Source: Cercospora beticola
Lineage: Eukaryota > Ascomycota > Dothideomycetes > Mycosphaerellales > Mycosphaerellaceae
Length of the DNA stretch: 64,000 bases
Direction of reading: 5' to 3'
Assembly (NCBI RefSeq): GCF_033473495.1
Contig: NC_088936.1
Location: forward strand, 2,232,001-2,296,000
This document shows positions 22,738-32,326 of this stretch, piece by piece. The position numbers and the translations under genes were made by a program. Each line of letters begins with the position of its first letter. Position 1 is the first letter of the stretch. The notes under the pieces were generated by a model. It did not search any database. It was given only the letters and a program-made list of their open reading frames with translations, and was not told where the DNA came from.

Positions 22738-23009
22738 GATGGGCGACTGTGTGGTTGTGCTGTCGGTTAGTGTCGTCTCGGGCGAGGTCGTCCAAAGTTC
22801 GAGGAATTGAGAATGGAAGGTGCGCAACGCGAAGTCTTGGCGACGTCACCTGATTCCGGGTGTGAACGCGCCGATCCACCCGACTGTTTACATCTCGCCA
22901 AACCCTTTCCTGGCTGCAGCATTGTTTTCGGAACACTGCAGCATTCTCCACCCGCCCTTTGAGGTCCCCAGGAATACGTCTCGAGCGATCTCGAGCACAC
23001 CACACAATC
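22738..23009. promoter_or_regulatory. Compact bidirectional promoter (rps26 / CBS-PB1 gene)
   Basis: Only 272 bp separate two start codons facing away from each other. A CRE-like GACGTCAC lies at 22842-22849. The arrangement implies shared control, but a single 8-mer is weak evidence for a given factor. Confidence 0.45.
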
Positions 23010-25048
23010 ATGTCCACAGCCAGCGGTGCTCGCGGCACGCCCAAAGGCCACTCGAAAACTTACGAACACGGAACACTGTCAGGCATCCCACGTCCAAAGC
23101 TCGAATCGGCCCCAAGCGAGGCAACGAGTACATTTAGTGCAAGCAGGGCGAAACAATCGAAGCGCGATGAGGTAGGGACTTGAAATGGACATTCTATGAG
23201 CAGCCATTAATGGCCTTGCAGGCGATTCGTAGCAAATTGGAGAAGGACTTGGGCAAGCGTAGAGGCCCCGCCGGGAGAGCTCGCCAGTCTCGCAAAGCAC
23301 CACCTGGAACAGTGCTCGCTCTCAAGCCAAACCAGGCACTTCAGATCAAACCAGGAACCACCGTCACCGAAGCGGCTCAAATGATGGCCGCAAAGCGCGA
23401 AGATTGTGTGCTCGTAACGGATGATGATGACCGAATTGCCGGTATCTTCACCGCAAAAGATCTTGCATTCCGCGTGGTGGGCGCTGGGTTGAATGCGAGG
23501 AACGTGACGATCGCAGAGATCATGACGAAGAACCCGTTGTGCGCGAAGACGGATACCAGTGCTACGGATGCTTTGGACCTGATGGTACGGAAAGGATTCA
23601 GACACTTGCCCGTCATGGATGAAAACCACGATATTTCCGGAGTTCTGGATATCACGAAGTGCTTCTACGAAGCTATGGAGAAGTTGGAAAGAGCATATAC
23701 CTCCTCAAAGAAGCTGTACGATGCATTGGAAGGCGTGCAGGCCGAACTTGGATCAAGTCAGCCACAGCAAGTCATCCAGTACGTCGAGGCTGTGCGCCAA
23801 CGTATGTCTGGACCGACATTGGAATCCGTGCTGAACGGTCTACCTCCCACGACCGTCTCTGTTCGAACAAGCGTCAAGGAGGCGGCCCAGATGATGAAGG
23901 AGAACCACACTACGGCAGTGCTTGTGCAAGACCAGGGTCAGATCACTGGCATTTTTACATCGAAGGATGTTGTACTTCGCGTCATCGCTGCTGGCCTCGA
24001 TCCCGCCAATTGCAGCGTGATCCGCGTCATGACACCACACCCTGACTTTGCGCCAATGGACATGAGCATCCAGCAAGCACTCCGGAAAATGCACGACGGA
24101 CACTATCTCAATCTGCCCGTCATGAATAAGGAGAGTGATGAGATCGTTGGCATGGTCGATGTGCTGAAACTCACATACGCCACGCTCGACCAGATTAACG
24201 GCATGAATTCCGGCGATAGTGAAGGCCCCGCCTGGAACAAGTTCTGGATGTCAATGGACGCCGAGACTGAGTCAATGATGTCTGGCGAGGGTAACAGTCA
24301 CGCGCCGCACACTCCCGACAGATCGGCAATGATGTCGCCGGAGGGTCATCGACCAGATTATACGAGAGGCGACTCTGTGCTGCCCACCGATTCTGCCTCT
24401 CACACTGGCGTTGAGCACGAAGAGGCCTCGGCTCTTGCTGGAGCTATCGAGGACACGCCGTTCACTTTCAAATTCAAGGCTCCGGGCGGTCGAGTACACC
24501 GCCTGCACGTCATTGCATCCCAAGGAATGCCAGAGCTCATTAGCACCATCGCCGACAAGCTTGGTCATGAAGCGGATACGATTGGAGGTGTACCCGCATT
24601 CGAAAACGGAAAGCTGCAGCATGCCGGCTTCGCGCTCAGTTACCTGGACAACGAAGGCGATACTGTGTCGATCACCACTGATCACGACTTGCTTGAAGCG
24701 ATTATGCTGGCCAAGGAAGCACGCAAGGACAAAGTCGATTTGTTCGTGCACGACCCCGAGAAGCCGGCAATGGCGGCGACTGTTGACCCACAGCCTGCCT
24801 TCCCGACGCCCCCAGAGAGCAGCGTCAGACGTCGAAAGCAGCAAGACTCCGAAGAAGATGAAGAGCAAGAAGAGGAAGAGAACGTTACACAACGTCGAAG
24901 AGACCGCAAAGCTGCTGCGGCGCAAGGCGCCAAGACACAGGAGCAGATCATCCAGGGTGTACCGAACGAGATCCTCCTGCCTGGTGCCATTGGTGTCCTT
25001 GCAGTCGTGATTCTGGTGACCTTTACCCTCGGACGGTCGAGCAGGTAG
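23010..25048 (+). CDS. CBS- and PB1-domain membrane-anchored protein (Mug70-like)
   Basis: Exon 1 (23010-23171) and exon 2 (23222-25048) are split by a 50-bp phase-0 intron; 662 residues. After a disordered N-terminus come four CBS motifs as two Bateman pairs (about residues 85-210 and 265-385), a PB1 domain (about 470-567, FTFKFKAPGGRVHRLHVIAS), an acidic/basic linker and one C-terminal hydrophobic helix (LLPGAIGVLAVVILVTFTLG) that looks like a tail anchor. CBS pairs usually bind adenosyl ligands; PB1 domains mediate protein pairing. The architecture matches fungal CBS/PB1 proteins such as S. pombe Mug70, whose function is poorly known. Confidence 0.9.
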
Positions 25049-25597
25049 AACAAGAGCTCTGGAGGAAGAAGCAGAGTCTGTTCCAAATGGCGATGCACTG
25101 TGATTAATTTGTCGTCGAGCACTGATACCACTATAGTATTGTTACATTAGCAGCATAGTCCCTTGAGTATTTTCCTGGATAACAGCACAATCATCCACCA
25201 GCTTCTTTGTCGATTTCCAGCGCGGTATGTTGCTCAGTGCGCGTCGAGACGGCGATCAACGTGCTGCGACGCCCCAACTGCATTATGCATGCAAGCTTCG
25301 TTCAGAACGGTCGTCGAGGAATTCTAAATCTTCGCCTGAAGCTGCGGAAGAGACAGTCACTAGCGACCAGCGCACCAAACGTGACCGAGGAGGTCTGGGC
25401 AACTATTGCGGCTTGCTCGATGGATTAGAAATCACATTGATCTCGGTTGTTTCTATGAGGCTGACCGAGGCAAAATTGCAGCATCCTTCACTTCCATGAT
25501 CTCGACTTCTTAATGAGCCTTAGCTGTCGATACTATTCGCGCGACGAACGTTGGCATTACTCGACTATTACACGATTGACAAGAGGAACTTACCACC
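25049..25597. other. Intergenic 549 bp
   Basis: Tandem spacer between the CBS/PB1 gene and the GFA gene. Two overlapping ORFs of 70-90 codons at 25207-25499 share no domain and are judged random. Confidence 0.45.
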
Positions 25598-26491
25598 ATG
25601 AGTGAATCCTTTTGCAAACCTCAAGTATGCTATCTCCCTCTACCATCCGACGGTGCACATGGCGAAGATGATAGGAAGACAGCAACAGCAACATGCTATT
25701 GCGGAAAGGTCCAACTGGAATTCGTACATCAACTCCACTCTCACAATTAGACATGTTCTTCTAACACCATCTCTTCAAACAGCCAACTGAAAAGCCCGGT
25801 CTGGTAGCGACGTTCATCTGCAACTGCACAGAGTGAATTACCAGCCCTTCTCCAAGTCCTAAGAATCACTCGCTGAGACCTCACTCTTCTCTTTCCACAG
25901 TTGCCGCAAAATCACCGGCTCCATGTTCGCGTCAAACTTCCTCGTCCGCTCCTCCCATCTCACTCACATTCGCGGCCAAGATCGTCTGGCCCGCTACGTC
26001 CAACGAAAAACAATCGCATCGGGCCATGAAATGGCAAGCTACTTCTGCTCCGTGTGCGGTACGCTCATGTATCGCATCGGAAGCGGGTCTCCGAATTTGA
26101 GAACGTTAAGGCTTGGTACCGTGGATGATTTTGCATTGCATGAGGGGAAGTTGAAGCCGAGGGTGGAGCAGTTTGTGAAAGATCGGTAAGTCAGTCGAAT
26201 GATGTTTCGAGGGTGCAAAGGCGAAGGTAACCGTGGCCACCTCTGAATGCAACTACCTCTGAGTGCAAGCGCCTGACCAGATTGGCTCTCGATCCATGAA
26301 CAGCTTTGCTGGTTGGCTTAGTCACCTGCGGTTGCACTCAGAGGTACTTGCATTCAGAGGTAGCCACGGTTAGTGGTGAGGGAGAAGAGAAATGAGGTTG
26401 ACTGTGCCAATTTAGGGTCAGTTGGTGCAAAGGAGGCGAGGGGGTGAGACAGGTCGAAGGGAATTATTATTTCAAGCCCAAGGAGCCGTAA
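25598..26491 (+). CDS. GFA-domain protein (formaldehyde-activating enzyme / CENP-V family)
   Basis: Four exons rebuilt from splice sites: 25598-25723, 25783-25832, 25901-26185 and 26422-26491; 176 residues. Zinc-ligand motifs of the GFA fold appear in order: CYCGKVQLEF, CNCTDCRKITGSMFAS and FCSVCGTLMY. Family members include glutathione-dependent formaldehyde-activating enzyme homologues, but most fungal ones have unknown substrates. The third intron is 236 bp, against 59 and 68 bp for the other two, and contains a foldback element. Skipping the last intron would stop the protein two codons later (DR-stop); the spliced end reads QVEGNYYFKPKEP. The last acceptor is the least certain. Confidence 0.82.
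26230..26370. mobile_element. MITE-like foldback element with TA flanks, inside an intron
   Basis: Two 39-bp inverted arms, 26230-26268 and 26332-26370, match at 37 of 39 positions and enclose a loop of about 63 bp. A TA dinucleotide sits directly outside each end (26228-26229 and 26371-26372), as expected of a TA target-site duplication left by Tc1/mariner-type transposases. Each arm also holds two copies of an ACCTCTGARTGCAA-like unit in direct order. No transposase gene is inside, so it would be non-autonomous. It lies within the last intron of the GFA gene. Confidence 0.75.
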
Positions 26492-27064
26492 GTCGACTCT
26501 TGTTCAAAGAACTGCTGGGCAAAATTAACAATCGAAAATAGCAGGCGCCGCAAGACCGAGGAAAACTTGTAAGATGGAAGACTGAGCGAGGATGTAAGCG
26601 ATATAGTGATGTGACTTTAGTCAATCTAAATTGTATTCTTTTTCAATACTATCGATTCTGTTCCTCGTCAAAACGAAGGCAGTGCTTTTCAGCAACTCGC
26701 CTCATCGACGACATTCCACCAAATATCATTCTGGATAAACTCATGCCCGGGTATCTTCAGCGGTCGTGATGCGTGACTCTTTTGCCAAGAAATATCAGAC
26801 ACCGTCGCTAACCCGCAGTATCCGACTCCGTATCCCATACCAAGAAAAAAAAACCAAAAACATTCGAACTCCGGTTGCCGGCACTCCGGGATCGGCGCCA
26901 AGGCCGCATCCTGATCAATTGAGTTGGGTATCGTTTCGCTCTTTGTTCCTCATCCGCGCCCTGCAAATAACACCATGCATGTTCCGTAAGACTCATTCGC
27001 TCGTGACATCCCACGCGCTTCCGTCCTTCCGATTTCGCTATCGCCAACCATGGTTGGTCTGTGG
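26492..27064. other. Intergenic between convergent genes
   Basis: 573 bp of 3' flanks with an A-rich tract near 26845-26865. No gene supported. Confidence 0.5.
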
Positions 27065-27826
27065 TCATGCGACGACCTCCTGCTGCGCATGGTGCGTGTG
27101 CAGAGGTGCAGCAGTGCAGACCGCCTGAGCTTCAGCTGGACCATCCCTGACATGGGCGACAGCTCTCGTCACGCCCTCCCTCGCGCTGGATTGATCGGGG
27201 GGAAGCTCCCACATCCTGTCGAAACTGGGAGCGTCGGTATTTCCGTGGCAGACGCATTTGCGCACGCCCTCGTAGTACGTCGCGTAGAGTTCGTTGCCCT
27301 CCCCTTTAACTGCCCGTTGAAGATCTTCCGGGCTGGGTTCTTCCGGACTCCGTGGCTCTTCGTCGTCGGAATAGTCTTCATCGTCTGGTTCCAGCTCGGG
27401 TGGTTCTGGATCTGTTCTTGTGGGTTGAGGGGGCTGTCGAGGTTCTTGTGCTGCTGCTGAAGGGAATCGTTCTAATGACAGGCCATCATCTGCTTCATCG
27501 TCGAACGCCATGTCTTCGTCCTCGTCTGAATCTGTGTCGTCGTCGTATGTCTGAGCAGGAGGTGGCGGCGATCTTCGTCCTAGTTGTCCTGTTGATGGCT
27601 TATGTTGAAGGTGGTGGTCGACATGTCCAGTTCCCTTGAAGGCCACCGAGGATGATCTGGAAGATTTTGAAATGTCGTGTTCGATCTCAACAATCCGGAG
27701 TCGCAGCGATTCGTAGTGCATGAGATGTCCTACCACGAATCTGAGATTTCGATCAGGTCGACTTGCTGCTAGTTGCAATCGGCATTGTGCCGTGTGTGCC
27801 AAAGTGTAGGCCTCGCGGAGAGACAT
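27065..27826 (-). CDS. Unknown acidic protein with conserved N-terminal helix
   Basis: Intronless 253-residue ORF starting MSLREAYTLAHTAQCRLQLA. The first ~55 residues look like a compact amphipathic helical domain (LRFVVGHLMHYESLRLRIVE). The middle is disordered and strongly acidic (DDDTDSDEDEDMAFDDEADD, ELEPDDEDYSDDEE). Near the C-terminus is YYEGVRKCVCHGNTDAPSFDRMWELPPD and a His/Cys-rich tail. It is nearly free of hydrophobic segments, so it is probably soluble and possibly nuclear. I do not recognise a named family; similar arrangements occur in uncharacterised Dothideomycete proteins as far as I recall. Confidence 0.75.
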   Translation of the reverse strand: MSLREAYTLAHTAQCRLQLAASRPDRNLRFVVGHLMHYESLRLRIVEIEHDISKSSRSSSVAFKGTGHVDHHLQHKPSTGQLGRRSPPPPAQTYDDDTDSDEDEDMAFDDEADDGLSLERFPSAAAQEPRQPPQPTRTDPEPPELEPDDEDYSDDEEPRSPEEPSPEDLQRAVKGEGNELYATYYEGVRKCVCHGNTDAPSFDRMWELPPDQSSAREGVTRAVAHVRDGPAEAQAVCTAAPLHTHHAQQEVVA

Positions 27827-28812
27827 GTTGTGCGCTGTGTCGTTGTTGGTGTCAATGGCAAAGAAAGTTTTCTGAGAGCGCAGAAGAGGTCTGTGACCAT
27901 ATGACTAGTTCTAGTACGCGACTGGCGGGACTGGTTCACCGCCGAGAATTGAGCAGAGCGGGTCTTCAACACGCGTTGCAGCTGTGCTATCGCTTCCGAA
28001 GTGGGTCCGATCAGGATTGGATCAGGAATCTTTTGGTGAGCGTGGGGAGATTCTGTGTCGCAGTGTCGCAGACCAGAACAGGATAGATGCAAGACGACGA
28101 GGAGTAGATCAGCGTCAATGGATTAGTAGTAAGCGAGCGTTGCTTTGCAATACCTGCGTGTCAAGCGCGAGGAGGCTTCGTCTGGTTTGTAATCTTTCCT
28201 CACGCCTTTGTTTGACTCACTTGACAGGTACTCCGTGACCCGGTGTTTGCTCTGCCTATGTCCGCTTGCGTATATAGCGAGCTCCGTCGCACGTCGGAAT
28301 GCGCTGCACTGCTTGCCATTGACTCATGCGCCGACATGTTGGACCGCCGCCGCAGCAGTGCAGCCGCGCAGGCCGCCGTGTGTTGAGAAGCAATGATGTC
28401 GGCATCGACGCATGTGGCAGCGACCGATTAGAAAGCAACGCCGCCATAGAGTTCAGGCTTGCAGGCCGTCGATCGTGCGAGCCGCCAGCGAGAGAGCGCA
28501 ATGTCGCAGGGGTCTCCGGCGCGCCAAGCGATAGCCAGTGTGGGAGCTTCGTCCACTTTCACATGATTCTGCCACGACAGCAGCACTGCCTCCTGTGCAA
28601 CACGCAAACACGCACTGCATTGCCTGAGAATGGCCTGACCCATCTGCTCGCCCGCCCGCCCACCAGCCCGCCCCGCCCGCCGATCGCCTTCAGCCGCAGC
28701 GGCATCGACGACAGGCTGTCCCCGCCATTAACGGAGCCCCGCCTTGCTGTGGGAAAGCAGAGCGCTCACGGCAGGCGCGAGAGAGGCACTCTGACGCACC
28801 TCGCTCCGCATC
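27827..28812. promoter_or_regulatory. Divergent intergenic region (986 bp)
   Basis: Between the acidic protein and Sds23 starts. It must hold both promoters. An open frame 28326-28997 on the plus strand overlaps the Sds23 start out of frame and looks like compositional read-through of GC-rich DNA. Confidence 0.45.
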
Positions 28813-30501
28813 ATGGCAGAAGCAAACTCTCGTCCGGGCTCATCGGGCGGCCAGGTGCAGTCGTCCACATCGCCAGTCGCCATCAAGGACAGTCCTGGCA
28901 TCAAGCCGCAGCCCATCTCCATCTCTTCTGTGTCTTCCAGTGCCTCCGCGCCGCTCACAACACCGCGCAAGGAGAACTCGTCACCGTCCGTGTCTAAGCG
29001 ATCGAGCATTGCCGACAGTCTCAACCTGCGCAACTATCCTGCCTCGCCGCGCCAGCACACACCGCGTACACATTCTTTCTCAGGCCCAGCCCTGACCGAG
29101 CTCCTCATGCACCCCTCGCACAAGGCCAATGGCGGCGACGAGCGCTTCAAAGGTCGGGATTGGCGCACAATTCAGGTGCAAGAGATCATAGATCCGGCAG
29201 AAACGCGCTTCGTGGAGCTTGATACGAGCATTGAAGACACCACAAAGCTGTTGATTCGGTCGGGAGCTCCCAATGTCGTACTTGTGCGCGAGTCCACAAT
29301 GACAAAAACTGTCATTGCCACATTTGACTATTCCGACCTGAACGCATATCTCCTACTTGTCCTGGGCCTCTCACAACCAGACGAGCTTGCAGCCAAGATC
29401 GCGGACAGAGCACGTCGAGGCGATGCAATCCCGCTCAAAGATATCACTAGCCATTTGGGACCGCGCGAAGAGCCAGTGTTTGTCACACAAACAGCAACCC
29501 TGCTCCAGGCGATGGAGACACTGGGTGCGGGCCATCGTCGTGTCATTATCAACAAGGAAGGCTCGAGTGAAGCTGTTGGCGTTCTCACTCAACTCCGTTT
29601 AGTGCGATTCTTTTGGGAGAACCACCACAATTTTGCTGCCACAGAGAACTTGTACTCGATGACCTTGAAAGAGCTAGAGCTGGGTGCCAAAGAAGTGCTT
29701 GCTATTAATGGCGACAAGCCGGTGGCAGATGCGTTAAGACTCATGCACGCAGAGGGTATTACCTCGCTGCCTGTGCTTGATAGTCACCGCAACGTGGTGG
29801 GAAACATCAGTCATGTTGATACTCGCCTGTTGACGGACACTTCGGCCATCCCACTACTGCACAGCAGCTGCATCCATTTCATTGGAGTAATTCTGAGTGA
29901 GAGAGGCATGTTCGATGGAAAGGACTCATACCCTGTGTTCCACATCACACCGTTCTCTACCCTCGCGCACACCGTCGCAAAGCTTTGCGCAACGCGTTCT
30001 CATCGGTTGTGGATGGTCGATGCGCCTTCACCAAGCACAAGCGTGCCGCCTTCCCCAGCGATGAAGCAAGCTTTCCCGCCATCATCGCCACACAACAATG
30101 GCATCGAGCACAACACTCCAATCACAACTCCAGTCAGGTCCGGCAGCATCGATGTGACACCCGGTCCGCCATACACCAGTACCAATCCAGCGGTGTCGAT
30201 TGGTGCTGCCCAGCTTCCAGGCGCAAGCATGAGTGGACGACTTTCAGGAGTTGTGTCTCTGACTGACATTCTAAATCTCTTCGCCAGAGCTAGTGGACTG
30301 TCGCCTGGTGATCCTGAGGAGACGAGGCGAAGGCGAAGACAGAGTAGCAGCTCCAGTGTACGACCAAGCATGGACAGTGTCAGGCCAAGCATCGAGAGCT
30401 TGAGAGTCAGCCAAAGTCGCGAGCGGGAAATGTCGAGCAGCGTGGAGCTCGGAAGGGCAGGAGAAGGTGGGAATAAGAGTAGAGATCGCCTGGCGCGGTG
30501 A
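28813..30501 (+). CDS. sds23: Sds23/Moc1-family CBS-domain protein
   Basis: Intronless, 562 residues. A Ser/Pro-rich N-terminus (~90 residues) precedes four CBS motifs (about 115-420), including IITNKEGSS-like and RLMHAEGITSLPVLDSHRNV segments, and a final CBS half (GRLSGVVSLTDILNLFARAS) after a Ser/Pro/Thr insert. This split last CBS with a disordered insert is typical of Sds23. In S. pombe it inhibits PP2A/PP6-type phosphatases and links nutrient state to mitotic entry and sexual differentiation. The Ser/Arg-rich C-tail (SSSSVRPSMDSVRPSIESLR) is likely phosphorylated. Family assignment is strong, function inferred from yeast. Confidence 0.92.
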   Translation: MAEANSRPGSSGGQVQSSTSPVAIKDSPGIKPQPISISSVSSSASAPLTTPRKENSSPSVSKRSSIADSLNLRNYPASPRQHTPRTHSFSGPALTELLMHPSHKANGGDERFKGRDWRTIQVQEIIDPAETRFVELDTSIEDTTKLLIRSGAPNVVLVRESTMTKTVIATFDYSDLNAYLLLVLGLSQPDELAAKIADRARRGDAIPLKDITSHLGPREEPVFVTQTATLLQAMETLGAGHRRVIINKEGSSEAVGVLTQLRLVRFFWENHHNFAATENLYSMTLKELELGAKEVLAINGDKPVADALRLMHAEGITSLPVLDSHRNVVGNISHVDTRLLTDTSAIPLLHSSCIHFIGVILSERGMFDGKDSYPVFHITPFSTLAHTVAKLCATRSHRLWMVDAPSPSTSVPPSPAMKQAFPPSSPHNNGIEHNTPITTPVRSGSIDVTPGPPYTSTNPAVSIGAAQLPGASMSGRLSGVVSLTDILNLFARASGLSPGDPEETRRRRRQSSSSSVRPSMDSVRPSIESLRVSQSREREMSSSVELGRAGEGGNKSRDRLAR

Positions 30502-30813
30502 GAAATTACTCTTGGCAGCATTAGATTGACGATGGGTTCGGAAAAGGCAAGAGTTCGACGAATATAGAAGCAGATTCAATTCTGCTTGAGCGACTCGCAT
30601 GGGATGTAAGCGTAGGCGCTGGGGGCGTTCCACATTTCACAAGTTTTCACAGCACGATTGACAGATGAATTGAAAACAGAAGCTCCTTCATGTTGGAGCT
30701 ACATCACTAAAATCCGCTGGAATGATCACCTTCCGAGGTGTTCCAATGCCGTGAAGACGGACATATCCTCACAATGGCCGCCCTCGCCCTTTTCAACGCT
30801 CATGAACGCTCAA
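30502..30813. other. Intergenic between convergent genes
   Basis: 312 bp of 3' flank between sds23 and OTU1; nothing else seen. Confidence 0.5.
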
Positions 30814-31884
30814 TCAAGCCTCGCCGAAATCCGTATGCCCTGTCTTCTTCGCATGATCCTGCGCCCATGACTGCCCCTTCCCTGAGTCCCCACAAGTACC
30901 ACACTTCAGTGCAAAGCCATGCGTATCGGTGTAGTAATGCCTATCCTGCAAGACTCTGCACAATTGCAGAGCAGCAACCAACGCGCCTCCGTCAATTTCC
31001 TCGTTATCTTGCAGATGCATCACGTCAAAGACTTTCCGGTCATAAACGGGATCCGCTCCACTGTACGCCGTCACCGCACAGACATCGTAGTGGATTCCTG
31101 AGTATACCAGGATGCATCGCGTCGGCTTCCCCTCGTTGAATTTATCGACGCGAAGAGTCTGGACGTCGATACTGCAGATCTCGATGTCGAATTTTTGGGA
31201 TAGGATAGAAAGTTCGATACCGCCACCCCAGCTGTCTTCGCGTTGGATCCAGCGGCAGTAATCGTCGGGAGCTTTTTCCAAGACACCTTCGGTGTAGAAG
31301 CTGGGTTTGGATTGAATTTCTTGAGCAACGACAGAGCGTAACTCGGTCATGCCGTCGAGGGTAGAGCCGAGGACGGCCGAGGATAGAGCTCGAAACATGC
31401 AGCTGTTGTCGTCCGGCATTACGCGGAGGACCATGAGGCCTTCCAGTTGGGGAACTTCGATTTCGGGGGGATCGACGGCCATGTCCGGTGCCGGTTTGCG
31501 GGTGAGGGAGAGGGGTTCGGGAGGGAAGTCGGAGGCTTTGTGAGATGGTGGGGAGATTTGTTGTTTTGAAGGGAGAGGTTTGGTGGTTGACGTCGATGGA
31601 GTTGTTCCTGCCATGGGTTGGGATAGAGTGTTTTGAATGGTACGGGGATTGAGGGTGAGCTGTTCCCCGTTGAGTTTGAAGGGTAGGTCGGCGAGCTTGG
31701 TTTGGCCACTGATGGATTCGGTATTCAATGGTTGAGGTGGGAAGCCGTACTTGAGATCGAAGTCGGCGACACCAGTCTTGTCTGATATGCTATGCATCAA
31801 ATCGCTCCATGAGGCTTGGCTGTCGATGCTGATGGTTGCTTGACCATCTGGCCCTCGGACTCGTAACCGTATAGCACCAGTCAT
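30814..31884 (-). CDS. otu1: Ubiquitin thioesterase Otu1 (YOD1-type)
   Basis: Intronless, 356 residues. N-terminal UBX-like domain (about 1-80: MTGAIRLRVRGPDGQATISI), Ser/Pro linker, OTU cysteine protease domain (about 148-275) with Asp159 and Cys162 in MPDDNSCMFRALS and His265 in SGIHYDV, then a C-terminal C2H2 zinc finger (Cys328, Cys331, His344, His350). All catalytic residues expected of the family are present. Otu1 works with Cdc48/p97 at the ER and in membrane-protein quality control, trimming ubiquitin chains. It is the second deubiquitinase in the window. It starts 442 bp from the Rsc-type gene, divergently. Confidence 0.95.
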   Translation of the reverse strand: MTGAIRLRVRGPDGQATISIDSQASWSDLMHSISDKTGVADFDLKYGFPPQPLNTESISGQTKLADLPFKLNGEQLTLNPRTIQNTLSQPMAGTTPSTSTTKPLPSKQQISPPSHKASDFPPEPLSLTRKPAPDMAVDPPEIEVPQLEGLMVLRVMPDDNSCMFRALSSAVLGSTLDGMTELRSVVAQEIQSKPSFYTEGVLEKAPDDYCRWIQREDSWGGGIELSILSQKFDIEICSIDVQTLRVDKFNEGKPTRCILVYSGIHYDVCAVTAYSGADPVYDRKVFDVMHLQDNEEIDGGALVAALQLCRVLQDRHYYTDTHGFALKCGTCGDSGKGQSWAQDHAKKTGHTDFGEA

Positions 31885-32326
31885 CTTGGTCCGTGGTTTT
31901 CTTGATGAGTTGTTGGATTCAGAATGCTATGGCATGCGTGAAAGGCGAGTGATCTGAAGCCCGGCTGACTGATCAGTGTCTTGTGGCAATGGCAGGCGGC
32001 GCTAGGTGACCTGTGTTTCGAGAAGTTGCGATGGGGCGGGCAAAGCGTCCAATATGTACAACACGTAGTAGGACAAAGTGAATCGGTTTGTAACTATCGT
32101 CAGATTTCGATGCTATTGACGCGCTGTATTGTACTTGTGTACCACGAGATGTGATCGATGAATGCGGCTTCCCGTTAATGCCATTGTGTAGGTGAATGGG
32201 CAAGATCAGCTGCAGGGATTAGTCTTGGCGCGCGGCCTGGTCGCGTCTTCCCTCACTTGTGGCTTCGCGACAGCTTCATGCGCCGCCTGACTCCCAGCAC
32301 CATTCACTATCTGCACAACCGGCGCG
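31885..32326. promoter_or_regulatory. Divergent promoter region (otu1 / Rsc-type gene)
   Basis: 442 bp between opposite start codons; no distinct element recognised. Confidence 0.45.

Noticed and set aside
23180..23221. Alternative start of the CBS/PB1 gene in the intron
   Set aside because: A GT-AG intron in phase joins to a good upstream exon starting at ATG 23010.
28326..28997. 223-codon ORF before and across the Sds23 start
   Set aside because: Composition is GC-rich read-through; it overlaps a certain gene out of frame and has no domain.
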